From contig JBMFOT010000019.1 in NCBI GenBank assembly GCA_049969495.1, positions 1 through 49,457 of the forward strand: a DNA stretch of 49,457 bases, in the 5' to 3' direction. The first letter of the stretch is position 1; each line of letters begins with the position of its first letter. Position numbers and translations under genes: made by a program. Below the pieces are notes generated by a model that was not told the origin of the DNA, ran no database searches, and saw nothing but the letters and a program-made list of their open reading frames with translations. Of the stretch, positions 42,144-49,457 are shown piece after piece. Source of the DNA: HRBIN16 sp049969495 (GTDB taxonomy: Bacteria; Armatimonadota; HRBIN16).

Positions 42144-43205
42144 ATGTTCCGGCGAGCGTTTCCCTGCCTTCTGATTCTGGGCTTCGCGGCAGCGATGGCT
42201 CTGCGTGGGGCGCAACCACCCGCCACGTTGCCACACATCCTGCACGACCCGCGCGAAACACATCTGGCAAACGTCGAGCAACTAACCAACGGTGGCGAGA
42301 ACGCCGAGGCGTACTTCTCGTTCGACGGTAAGAAAATCATCTTTCAGTCCACACGCCCACCCTATAAGGCTGACCAGATGTTCATCATGAACGCCGACGG
42401 CTCGGAGGTGCGGCTGGTCTCGTCCGGAAAAGGACGTTGCACCTGCGGTTTCTTCTCGCCAGATGGCAAGAAGATACTGTATAGCAGCACCGACTGGTGG
42501 TCAGACGAGCCTCCTCCGCCCCCTGACCGTTCCAAAGGGTATGTGTGGGGGCTCTATCCGTATCGCCTCTACATTGCAAACGCCGATGGCTCCAACCGCA
42601 AAGCGATTACCGACGGCGCAGGCTACAACGCGGAAGCCTCTTTCTCACCGGACGGCAAGAAGGTGCTGTTTACCTCCGACAGGGACGGCGACCTGGACAT
42701 CTATGAGATGGACCTGCGCACCGGTAAGGTGAAGCGACTAACAAACGAGCTCGGTTACGACGGCGGACCCTTCTACTCGTGGGATGGCAAGTACATTGTG
42801 TACCGCGCCTACCACCCGAAGACGCCCGAAGAGATAGCCGATTACAAAGCGCTGCTCCAGGAGCGGGCGATCCGTCCGATGAACCTGGAGGTGTGGGTGA
42901 TGCGTTCCGACGGCACGGGCAAGCGACAGGTGACCCACTTGGGCGGAGCGAACTTCGCGCCCTTTATGCACCCCGATAACAAACGCATCATCTTCTCGTC
43001 TAACCACCAGGACCCGCGCGGACGTGAGTTTGACCTGTACATTATCAACGTGGACGGCACGGGGCTGGAGAGGGTGACGTATACGCCCGAGTTCGATGGC
43101 TTCCCGATGTTCTCGCGCGACGGCAAGAAGCTGATATTTGCTTCCAACCGCAACAGCAAAACACGGGGCGAAACCAATATCTTCATCGCGGATTGGAAGG
43201 ATTAG
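42144..43205 (+). CDS. Secreted TolB/PD40-type beta-propeller protein
   Basis: A 353-residue protein. ATG 42144 has GGAGG just upstream; residues 1-24 are a signal peptide. Six propeller blades carry the PD40 pattern: FSFDGKKIIFQS, FSPDGKKILYSS, FSPDGKKVLFTSDRDGDLDI, YSWDGKYIVY, MHPDNKRIIFSS and FSRDGKKLIFASNR. Such domains resemble the TolB propeller and bind protein or peptide partners; no catalytic residues are evident. An unpaired pair of Cys (GRCTCGF) lies near residue 95. Neighbours give no function. Confidence 0.85.
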   Translation: MFRRAFPCLLILGFAAAMALRGAQPPATLPHILHDPRETHLANVEQLTNGGENAEAYFSFDGKKIIFQSTRPPYKADQMFIMNADGSEVRLVSSGKGRCTCGFFSPDGKKILYSSTDWWSDEPPPPPDRSKGYVWGLYPYRLYIANADGSNRKAITDGAGYNAEASFSPDGKKVLFTSDRDGDLDIYEMDLRTGKVKRLTNELGYDGGPFYSWDGKYIVYRAYHPKTPEEIADYKALLQERAIRPMNLEVWVMRSDGTGKRQVTHLGGANFAPFMHPDNKRIIFSSNHQDPRGREFDLYIINVDGTGLERVTYTPEFDGFPMFSRDGKKLIFASNRNSKTRGETNIFIADWKD

Positions 43206-43254
43206 GCTCTGTCAAGCGTGATTTTCGGATGCGAGCGGAGCGGTTCTGCTTTCC

Positions 43255-43283
43255 TGTCATTCTGAGCGCAAGCGAAGAATCTC
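43255..43283. repeat. Single arm of the TGTCATTCTGAGCG repeat family
   Basis: TGTCATTCTGAGCGCAAGCG followed by AAGAATCTC lies in the 138-nt gap between the propeller gene and tsaE. It is the best consensus copy in the window and has no inverted partner close by. Confidence 0.8.
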
Positions 43284-43343
43284 GCTCTATCGTTATGACA
43301 GTAAGCGGTTGCTGTTACTCGTGCCAGTGGGGGCGTTATCTCT

Positions 43344-43835
43344 ATGTCTATCACCATACACACACATAGTGCAGAACAAACACGCCAGCTGGGGGCGACT
43401 CTCGCGCAGGTGCTACAGCCGGGCGACATCATCTGGCTGCGCGGGGAGCTGGGCGCAGGTAAAACCACGCTGGCGCAGGGCATCGCGCGCGGACTGGGTG
43501 TCAACGAACCCGTACTCAGCCCGACGTTCACCCTTATCCGTGAACACCGGGGACGGCTGCCCTTCTTCCACGCCGACGCTTACCGCCTGGAAGGTGCGGA
43601 GCAGGCGGCTGACCTCGGTCTACAAGAATATTTTGAGCGAGGCGGTGTCTTCGCCATTGAGTGGGCAGAACACATCGCCGAGGCTCTCCCAGAGGAGCGA
43701 CTGGAGGTGCTACTGGAAGGTGGGATGGATGAAAATCGGCGCATTACCTTGACCGCGTATGGCGAGCGTTACGAACAACGTCTGAATCAACTGGAGGAGA
43801 GCCTTGCGTCTGCTGGCATTAGAGACAACGGGTGA
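43344..43835 (+). CDS. tsaE: tRNA t6A modification ATPase TsaE
   Basis: A 163-residue protein. Walker A GELGAGKTT is at 34-42; SPTFTLIREH, HADAYRLEG and EYFERGGVFAIEWAEHI are family blocks. TsaE is the ATPase that works with TsaB-TsaD to put threonylcarbamoyl on A37 of ANN-reading tRNAs. It overlaps tsaB by 32 nt, the usual tsaE-tsaB pairing. Confidence 0.95.
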   Translation: MSITIHTHSAEQTRQLGATLAQVLQPGDIIWLRGELGAGKTTLAQGIARGLGVNEPVLSPTFTLIREHRGRLPFFHADAYRLEGAEQAADLGLQEYFERGGVFAIEWAEHIAEALPEERLEVLLEGGMDENRRITLTAYGERYEQRLNQLEESLASAGIRDNG

Positions 43836-44487
43836 CATCTGCAGTATCGCGGCGGTGCAGGACGGCAAACCGATGGCGGTGCTGACCTTCTCGCACGGGA
43901 TGCAGCTCTCTACCCGCTTCATCCCGTTTATCGACCACGTACTGCACACCGCCGGATGGCAGATAGCGGAAGTGGACGCCTTCGCCGTGGGGCTGGGACC
44001 GGGCTCGTTCACCGGCACGCGCGTGGGAGTGATGGCCGCCAAGACCTTCGCACAGGTGCACGCCAAACCGATAGTAGGCGTGTGCAGTCTGGACATCCTC
44101 GCGGCGGAGTATACTTTTATCCCGCATCAGGTGGTATGTGCGGTAGTTCCCGCCCGCAAGGGCGAGGTGTATGCTTGCGTGTATGAAGGCGGTTTCGACG
44201 TGCCCCAACCCCTCTCTGAGCGTGCGGTGTATACCCCTCAGAACCTGCACGACATCCTTCTGCCCTTCATCGGCGGCGACATTGTGCTGGTGGGTAGTAT
44301 TCCGGTGGAACTACAACAGGCTCTGGCGGACTACCCGATTTGCCTCGCGCCGGTAACGTATCCTCGCGCGGAAACGCTGGGCAGGTTGGGTACAACTTTA
44401 CTGGAGCAGGGGCACCGCGATAATCCGCTGACCCTCGTTCCGATGTACCTGAAACCGCCTGCGATCACGATGCCCAGGGGAGCATAG
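43804..44487 (+). CDS. tsaB: tRNA t6A modification protein TsaB
   Basis: A 227-residue protein starting TTG 43804 with GGAGGAG 4 nt upstream. LLALETTGDICSIAAV and GLGPGSFTGTRVGVMAAKTF are TsaB marks; the protein is an inactive TsaD-like partner that dimerises with TsaD. The C-terminal half (about 100-227) has the usual variable part, ending PMYLKPPAI. No rimI or tsaD follows; trxB-like converges next. Confidence 0.94.
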   Translation: MRLLALETTGDICSIAAVQDGKPMAVLTFSHGMQLSTRFIPFIDHVLHTAGWQIAEVDAFAVGLGPGSFTGTRVGVMAAKTFAQVHAKPIVGVCSLDILAAEYTFIPHQVVCAVVPARKGEVYACVYEGGFDVPQPLSERAVYTPQNLHDILLPFIGGDIVLVGSIPVELQQALADYPICLAPVTYPRAETLGRLGTTLLEQGHRDNPLTLVPMYLKPPAITMPRGA

Positions 44488-44548
44488 TACGTCACCACCA
44501 CGCGAAACTGCTCTACTCATATCCGGAAAATCACGTGTGGCGGAGTAA

Positions 44549-44576
44549 TAGGGCATCGCCGTCAGGCGATGCCCTA
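44549..44576. terminator. Hairpin between convergent tsaB and thioredoxin reductase-like gene
   Basis: TAGGGCATCGCC and its exact complement (12-bp stem, loop GTCA). The right arm includes the stop codon of the leftward gene. On the minus strand TTACTCC follows. Likely terminates both units. Confidence 0.65.
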
Positions 44577-45560
44577 CTTGGACCAGTCCACCACCAGCTT
44601 CTTGCGTCCGCGCAGGTGCTTCTCCACCGCCATCGCAGCAACCGCCCCCTCCGCTGCAGCCACGACCGCCTGCTTCACATGGTTGCACAGCACGTCGCCA
44701 ACCGCGTACACGCCGGGAATGGCGGTCTGGTATTCCGAATCCACCATCAGGCATCCGCCTTCGCTGAGGGGCAACTGCCCACCGAGAAAATCGGTTATCG
44801 GGTGTCCGCCCTGCAGGTAGATGAACACACCCGCTACCGGCAATGTCTCCTCCGTGCCGATGGGCGTGCGGTAACGAATGGCTTCCACCTTCTGCTCGCC
44901 CAGCACCTCGCGCAAGCTCGCGCCCCAGTACATGATGACCTTCGGGTGTTCGATCAGCTCCTTGACCAGCTCTGCATCAGCGTGAATCTCCCGCTTGGGG
45001 GAAAGGAAGTGCACCTTACTGGCAAACTGTGTCAGGAACAACGCCTCCTCTACCGCCTCTTCGCTGCTGCCCACGACGGCGACCTCCGCATCGCGGAAGA
45101 AGGCGGCGTCGCAGGTAGCGCAGTACGATACCCCACGCCCCAACAGGCGGTCCTCGCCATGCACCCGGTTGCCCCGCCCCATCGAACCGGTAGCGATAAT
45201 CACCGCCTTCGCGGTGTAGGTTCCGCTATTGCCGAACAGCACCTTGGGGTCACTCAGCAGGTCGGTAGCTTGAATACGATCCTGCACGAACACCGCCCCG
45301 AACGATTCCGCCTGCTGACGCATTCGGCGCACCAGTTCCTCTCCGCTAATCTCGCCCGGAATGCCGGGGTAGTTGGCGATTTTGCTGGTGATGCCCAATG
45401 CACCGTTGGCGATGCCCTTGTCGATCACCAGCGTCTTCAGGTTGGCGCGGGCGGTGTAAATGGCGGCGGTGGTACCTGCCGGACCACCGCCGATAATCGC
45501 TACGTCGTACACTTCCTCCTGCTCAGGGATGGACGGAGTGAGCTGGAAGTTGAGTTCCAT
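44574..45560 (-). CDS. Thioredoxin reductase-like flavoprotein with altered NADPH site
   Basis: A 328-residue protein. FAD motif IIGGGPAGTTAAIY at 22-35; redox pair CATC at 147-150; C-terminal FAD motif GVYAVGDVLC. In NADPH-dependent TrxB the second nucleotide site reads GGGDSA and later HRRxxxR; here these are GSSEEA (164-169) and SPKRE (187-191). The loop GALGITSKIANYPGIPG also differs from the usual GGQL form. These changes match thioredoxin reductases that do not use NADPH, such as the ferredoxin-dependent flavin type (FFTR) of clostridia and cyanobacteria. It is last in the operon with a glutaredoxin and groES. Electron donor is inferred. Confidence 0.85.
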   Translation of the reverse strand: MELNFQLTPSIPEQEEVYDVAIIGGGPAGTTAAIYTARANLKTLVIDKGIANGALGITSKIANYPGIPGEISGEELVRRMRQQAESFGAVFVQDRIQATDLLSDPKVLFGNSGTYTAKAVIIATGSMGRGNRVHGEDRLLGRGVSYCATCDAAFFRDAEVAVVGSSEEAVEEALFLTQFASKVHFLSPKREIHADAELVKELIEHPKVIMYWGASLREVLGEQKVEAIRYRTPIGTEETLPVAGVFIYLQGGHPITDFLGGQLPLSEGGCLMVDSEYQTAIPGVYAVGDVLCNHVKQAVVAAAEGAVAAMAVEKHLRGRKKLVVDWSK

Positions 45561-45573
45561 CGCATCACCTCCC

Positions 45574-45861
45574 TTAGCCTTCGGTGAGCTTCGCCAGAAC
45601 GTCGTTCGATTCCATAATCAGATAGTCGGTACCGTTGTAGCGAAACTCGGTGCCGGTGTACTTGGGGAAGATGACCTTATCTCCCGCTTGCACCTTGATC
45701 TCCTCATCGTCGCCGACCGCGACCACCAGACCGAGCTGCGGTTTCTCCTTGGCGGTATCAGGCAGGAAGATGCCCCCCGCCGTTCGGGATTCTTCCTCTA
45801 TCGGTTGCACCAGTACCCGCGAGCCAAGCGGCTGGATGGGTGGTGTGGTGTTGTTGCTCAT
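45574..45861 (-). CDS. groES: Co-chaperonin GroES
   Basis: A 95-residue protein of normal size. IQPLGSRVLVQPIEEESRTA starts the barrel, GGIFLPDTAKEKPQ is the mobile loop that contacts GroEL, and GDKVIFPKYTGTEFRYNGTD and LIMESNDVLAKL close the fold. groEL is not next to it; instead it lies between a glutaredoxin gene (22 nt upstream) and the thioredoxin reductase-like gene (13 nt downstream). Confidence 0.95.
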   Translation of the reverse strand: MSNNTTPPIQPLGSRVLVQPIEEESRTAGGIFLPDTAKEKPQLGLVVAVGDDEEIKVQAGDKVIFPKYTGTEFRYNGTDYLIMESNDVLAKLTEG

Positions 45862-45883
45862 GATGCTTCCCTCCGGATGACGT

Positions 45884-46129
45884 TTATTTCAGTCCTAACA
45901 GCTGGTTGATTTTAGCACGGTCGAAGCCGACCACGATTTTACCGTTGATGTCGATAACCGGCACGCCCTGCTGTCCTGACCGGCGTACCATATCGCGCGC
46001 GGCGGCGGGGTCGCGGCTCACGTCCACGTCGCGGAAGCGGATGCCCCGCTCGCGCAGGTATCGCTTCGCCATGTTGCAGTAAGGGCAGTTCGGTGTTGAG
46101 AAGACAATTACTCTTGGCTGACTGTTCAT
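45884..46129 (-). CDS. Glutaredoxin-family (NrdH-like) protein
   Basis: An 81-residue thioredoxin-fold protein. VIVFSTPNCPYCNMAKRYL holds the CPYC redox motif; VDVSRDPAA, GVPVIDINGKIVVGFDRAKI is the cis-Pro and C-terminal region. Without a GSH-specific TVPxxF motif it may be reduced by a thioredoxin reductase, as NrdH is. ATG 46129 is chosen over GTG 46156; both share a weak GAGG. It is first in the grx-groES-trxB operon. Confidence 0.9.
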   Translation of the reverse strand: MNSQPRVIVFSTPNCPYCNMAKRYLRERGIRFRDVDVSRDPAAARDMVRRSGQQGVPVIDINGKIVVGFDRAKINQLLGLK

Positions 46130-46209
46130 CGTTTGCTCATCCTCTGTGTTTTCCACAGAGTTAGATACATGCGGTTGGGAAGGAGATTCCAGCCACGAGG
46201 TTTTTATTT

Positions 46210-47520
46210 TTATATCAGACCCAAGGCGCCTAACCGCCGTACATTCACACCCGGAAACACCCGCGCAACATGGGGATTGCCCAACCGTTTACACACCACC
46301 TCCGCCAGCACCTCGCGGTAATCGGTGGTGACGCGCAGGTCGCCCGGCTCCTCTAGCTGATGTGGCTCCAGGCCGGGCCAGCGAGCATACACTTTGCCAC
46401 CCCGTATGCCTCCGCCAAGAACCAGCATCACCCCAGCGCGTCCGTGGTCGGTACCCAGTCCGCTGTTCTCACGCACGCGCCTGCCGAACTCGGTCATCGC
46501 TACCAGGGTAATGTGTCGCATCTGCTCCCCCATATCTCTTGCAAAAGCGGAGAGGCTTTGGGCAAGGTCGGTCAGGTTCGCCGCCATCCAGCCGGCGGTG
46601 CTGCCCTGCGCGACGTGCGTATCCCAGCCCCCCTTATCTAGGCAAGCAACCTCCAGCCCTACCTGCGCCCTTATCAAAGCGGCTACTTGCTTCAGCCCAC
46701 GCCCGAGCTCGCTATGGGGATAGACCGCACCGCCGGCAGGTCGATAACGGGATGGGTCCACACGTTGCAGCGCTTGCAGCACCTGCAGGGTGTCCTGAGC
46801 GGTCTGGCTCACCTCGTGTTTCCCGGCTTGCGCGTACATCTCGCGCAGGGTATGCTGAAGCTCTTCCGCTTGCGTGATACCCATGCTCTTCGGCATGGCA
46901 AGGCGAAAGTCGGAGAGAGTTTGCAGCACGACCGCATCGGTGATGCCGCGCAGAGACTCGGGCAGCACGTTGCTGAACGCCACAGCCCTCAGGGGCGAGG
47001 AGCCTTTTCGCGGCACGCTGAGCAGATGGCGAGCAATCCAGCCGGTCCCGATACTCGCCTTTGCCTCGGCGACGCCGCGTTCCATGGCGGACATGGCTTC
47101 AAAGTGCGAGCGCGATTTTTCCATCGAACCACAGGCGTGCACAATTGCCAGCTTGCCCTCTGCGTACAGCGGGTAGAGCGGTTTCATCGCGGGATGTAGC
47201 GCAAACAGGTCGTTGAGGGCGATGGCACGTTCACCGGCGCTGCGGCGGCGGTCGTTGGGCGCGGGTATCGCCAGCGAGGGGCGGTTGCGGTAGTAGGCGT
47301 CCTCTGCATAGGGGACAACCACGTTCAATCCATCCGCGCCGCCGCGAAGGAACAGACATACCAGCACATCGCCCTTTCTCTGAGTACGAGGAGGGTTCAG
47401 GACGATTTGCGCCAGTGCGCTTCCCCCGCCCAGAAACCATCCCAGCACCGCAGAAACGCCGCCCAACAGTATTTGGCGTCTTGCAGGAGAGTGCTCTTCC
47501 TCACCAGGATACCTTGTCAT
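46210..47520 (-). CDS. Tat-exported DUF1501 protein
   Basis: A 436-residue protein. ATG 47520 has GGGGGG 6 nt upstream (ATG 47547 is an alternative without one). A Tat-like signal, SPARRQILLGGVSAVLGWFL, spans about 11-30. The DUF1501 body includes VCLFLRGGADGLNVVVPY, ALHPAMKPLYPLY, VACLDKGGWDTHVAQG, VAMTEFGRRVREN and DHGRAGVMLVLGGG, a sulfatase/alkaline-phosphatase-like fold with possible metal residues. It pairs with DUF1800 just upstream, a combination frequent in Planctomycetes and related groups. Function unknown. Confidence 0.88.
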   Translation of the reverse strand: MTRYPGEEEHSPARRQILLGGVSAVLGWFLGGGSALAQIVLNPPRTQRKGDVLVCLFLRGGADGLNVVVPYAEDAYYRNRPSLAIPAPNDRRRSAGERAIALNDLFALHPAMKPLYPLYAEGKLAIVHACGSMEKSRSHFEAMSAMERGVAEAKASIGTGWIARHLLSVPRKGSSPLRAVAFSNVLPESLRGITDAVVLQTLSDFRLAMPKSMGITQAEELQHTLREMYAQAGKHEVSQTAQDTLQVLQALQRVDPSRYRPAGGAVYPHSELGRGLKQVAALIRAQVGLEVACLDKGGWDTHVAQGSTAGWMAANLTDLAQSLSAFARDMGEQMRHITLVAMTEFGRRVRENSGLGTDHGRAGVMLVLGGGIRGGKVYARWPGLEPHQLEEPGDLRVTTDYREVLAEVVCKRLGNPHVARVFPGVNVRRLGALGLI

Positions 47521-47556
47521 ATTTTGCCCCCCATTCCTTTGTTTCATCCAAGAAGG

Positions 47557-49008
47557 TCAATATCGCCACTGGAACTGCGGCGACGCCAGTATCAGTGCCG
47601 CCTGCTGCGCCAGGCTACCACGCAACCTCTCACGCAGGAAACGCAATGAGGGCGCATCGGGCGGCAAGCAGAAGATGGTTTGTAACAGCGCGTCGGAGGC
47701 GGGCGACTTGCCGACCAGAGCAGGCAGGTCTACCCGGGTGCCGTGTATCTCGTTGGCACACAGCGCAATAGCGAAGTTCCACCGCGCCAGCACGGTTCCC
47801 TTCCATGCCTCCTCACCGTGCGGATAGCCGTCGGGTAGGGGCCACCGATAGAGCGGTTGCCCCATCTTCTCCAGATGCTCCTGCAAGGGACGATTGCCGT
47901 CGGTCAGGGCATACAGCGCACGCAGAGCGGACACCATGTAGTCGAAAGGACGCTTGAAGGCAGGCGGCGACTGCAGGAACTCTTCCGACAGCAACAGCTC
48001 GCGCAGCACCTCGCTGATATCGCCCTCGGTGCTCAGATATACCTCACTGAGACGGTGGACGGTTGCATCCGGCGCGTGCCCCATGAAGTGCACGCACAGC
48101 TTCCTGCAAAGGTGTTTTGCGGTGGAAGGATGCATCGCCAGCATCTCCAGCACGCGCTCGCCGTCGCTTTCACCTCCGCCGGCAGGGATATGCCGTTCGA
48201 GCACATGCTTCTCGCCGTTGTCGTGTTGCGGGGGGTCAAAGCGGAACGTGCCGCGTGGGCGCAGGAACCGCTCTTCCACCGTCCATCCGGTAAAGCAACG
48301 CGCCACTTCCTGCACATCCCTCTGGGTGTAGCCGCCATGTACGCCCAGCGTGTGCAACTCCATCAGCTCGCGGGCGTAGTTTTCGTTCGGCACACCGCGG
48401 CGGTTGCGGTAGTTGTCCAGGTAGAGGAGCATAGCAGGGCTGCGAGCGGTCGCCTTCAGCAGGTCAGGGAACCTGCCCAGCGCGTGCTTGCGCAGCACGT
48501 CGCGCTCGTACTGAGGCAGGTAATAGGCGCACAATCCCTTGCTGGCGAACACGTTGAAGTGGTCGCGCCAGAAGTCTACCAGGCGTTCGTGCAGCTGGTA
48601 GCGGCTGTACACCGCGCGCAGGATGGCATGCTGTTGCAGCTGGCGCAGCACCTCGGGCACAGGCAGGTCGCCCAGCTCGGCAGGCGCAGTCTGAAATATC
48701 TCGAAGCCGCGTAAGCGCAGCCGCACCAGCCACTGTTCGCCCATCTCGTTGGGGTGCAGTTGCTGTTCAAGATAGGCGATTTTGCCCATCTCCGCCAGCC
48801 GGTCCAGCTCGGTCAGTGTCACGCCAAAGGTCACGCGGTTCAGCCAGAGGACGTCGGCGGACAGGTGCTTGTGCACCGGCAAACCGGTGACGAGCGGTGG
48901 CGGAGCCATCGCCCGACGCAGAGCCGACTGACAGCCGGTGAGCAGGCTCACTCCTGCTGCCAGCGCAAAGCGCAGGCACTCTCTGCGGCTCAGTTGCACC
49001 GTCTTCAC
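47557..49008 (-). CDS. Tat lipoprotein of the DUF1800 family
   Basis: A 483-residue protein. SRREC (R8-R9) then LRF is a Tat motif and LLTGC puts a lipobox Cys at 26. Family blocks: LWLNRVTFGVT, RLVDFWRDHFNVF, NENYARELMELHTLGVHGGY, DVQEVARCFTGWTV, KHVLERHIPAGGGESDG, HLCRKLCVHFMG. DUF1800 proteins are exported and usually encoded beside DUF1501; no enzyme activity is established. The DUF1501 gene follows. Confidence 0.9.
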   Translation of the reverse strand: MKTVQLSRRECLRFALAAGVSLLTGCQSALRRAMAPPPLVTGLPVHKHLSADVLWLNRVTFGVTLTELDRLAEMGKIAYLEQQLHPNEMGEQWLVRLRLRGFEIFQTAPAELGDLPVPEVLRQLQQHAILRAVYSRYQLHERLVDFWRDHFNVFASKGLCAYYLPQYERDVLRKHALGRFPDLLKATARSPAMLLYLDNYRNRRGVPNENYARELMELHTLGVHGGYTQRDVQEVARCFTGWTVEERFLRPRGTFRFDPPQHDNGEKHVLERHIPAGGGESDGERVLEMLAMHPSTAKHLCRKLCVHFMGHAPDATVHRLSEVYLSTEGDISEVLRELLLSEEFLQSPPAFKRPFDYMVSALRALYALTDGNRPLQEHLEKMGQPLYRWPLPDGYPHGEEAWKGTVLARWNFAIALCANEIHGTRVDLPALVGKSPASDALLQTIFCLPPDAPSLRFLRERLRGSLAQQAALILASPQFQWRY

Positions 49009-49018
49009 CTTCTTTCGG

Positions 49019-49456
49019 CTAGGAGGCTGCGGTATTGGCAGGCTGGGAGGGTGCCACAGCGTGCGAACGGGTAAACAGAGCCTCCACCCCCGCCCCTATC
49101 GACGCAAAGGTCATCAGCGGACCCACCACGAACCAGCCCAGTATCGGCACCAACGTTGCCAGCACGCAAAACAGCGCGCCTCGTGACAGGGCGCTATACG
49201 GCGTCAGGGCGGGCTCGAGCGCTGCCAGACGGTGGGCTACCAGTGTCGCTATTCCGCTGAAGCCAATGGCTGCTGCCACCAGCATCAGCAGGTAGATCAT
49301 CCAGCCGACGAGCTTCAGCCAGGGAATGGGGTGGTTGATGAGCGCCACGACGAGAAAGCCCAATACTAACCCGATCCCCGCGCCCAGCAGAGTGACCTTG
49401 ACAGGGGAATGTTCCAGTCGCTCACGGGCACGCGCGGTACGCTCTCCGAACAGCAC
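49019..49456 (-). CDS. Multi-helix membrane protein, 5' end outside window
   Basis: 145 visible residues, open at the window edge, so the true N-terminus is probably upstream; a GTG at 49456 could be a start but has no visible context. Four hydrophobic segments are seen (about 22-40, 47-70, 88-105, 107-120), after a basic stretch (GERTARARERLEHSP). It ends in a short Ala/Pro-rich tail 10 nt before the DUF1800 gene. I do not recognise the family; it could be the C-terminal membrane part of a polymer-forming or DUF8173-like protein. Confidence 0.6.
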   Translation of the reverse strand: MLFGERTARARERLEHSPVKVTLLGAGIGLVLGFLVVALINHPIPWLKLVGWMIYLLMLVAAAIGFSGIATLVAHRLAALEPALTPYSALSRGALFCVLATLVPILGWFVVGPLMTFASIGAGVEALFTRSHAVAPSQPANTAAS

Positions 49457-49457
49457 C

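Overview
This window reads as a chromosomal segment of a GC-rich, diderm bacterium, most likely from or near the Armatimonadota. That placement is inference. It rests on a DUF1559-type C-terminus, DUF1080 and DUF4832 carbohydrate proteins, Tat-exported DUF1501/DUF1800 proteins, DUF5107-TPR and Uma2 families occurring together, plus kdsA (Kdo synthesis, hence an LPS-type outer membrane). No phage, insertion sequence, CRISPR array, rRNA or tRNA gene was seen.

Layout. 1-5014: a truncated GH20 hexosaminidase, a small PIN toxin-antitoxin pair with a clear promoter, and a leftward operon (DUF4832, DUF1080, GspE/PilB-type ATPase). 5175-8459: alanine dehydrogenase, a Gfo/Idh/MocA dehydrogenase and kdsA. 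8546-20406: one long rightward transcription unit that starts at a strong promoter. It carries an ACT-domain protein, aspartate kinase, and the whole F-type ATP synthase (atpZ, atpI, atpB, atpE, atpF, atpH, atpA, atpG, atpD, atpC), interrupted between atpG and atpD by a secreted DUF1559-like protein and two tandem Uma2 genes. It ends in a 14-bp hairpin. 20415-24779 (leftward): sugar isomerase-like protein, CNNM/CorC transporter, MEMO1-like protein, a 74-aa unknown and a CsgG-like exported protein. 25000-28830 (rightward): apgM, gpsA and a phosphohexomutase. 28955-35290 (leftward operon): lipoprotein solute-binding protein, a 1040-aa DUF5107/TPR protein and a sugar nucleotidyltransferase. 35475-44487 (rightward): copper-type P-ATPase, ribosomal protein bL25, purF, a globin-coupled chemoreceptor, a PD40 propeller protein, tsaE and tsaB. 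44574-49456 (leftward): a redox/chaperone operon (glutaredoxin, groES, thioredoxin reductase-like), DUF1501, DUF1800 and a partial membrane protein.

How the genes work together. Most of the window is housekeeping: energy (ATP synthase), aspartate-family amino acids, lower glycolysis (apgM), lipid precursor (gpsA), purines (purF), tRNA t6A modification (tsaE/tsaB) and envelope sugars (kdsA, phosphohexomutase, nucleotidyltransferase). The unusual parts are the interruption of the atp operon, the globin-MCP-CZB chemoreceptor, a thioredoxin reductase homologue without the usual NADPH-binding motifs, and at least two families of dispersed palindromic intergenic repeats, plus a repeat-like sequence that appears to form the coding tail of a solute-binding protein. 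I do not see one compact gene cluster that is clearly a wholly new system; the best candidates are listed as findings with their limits.
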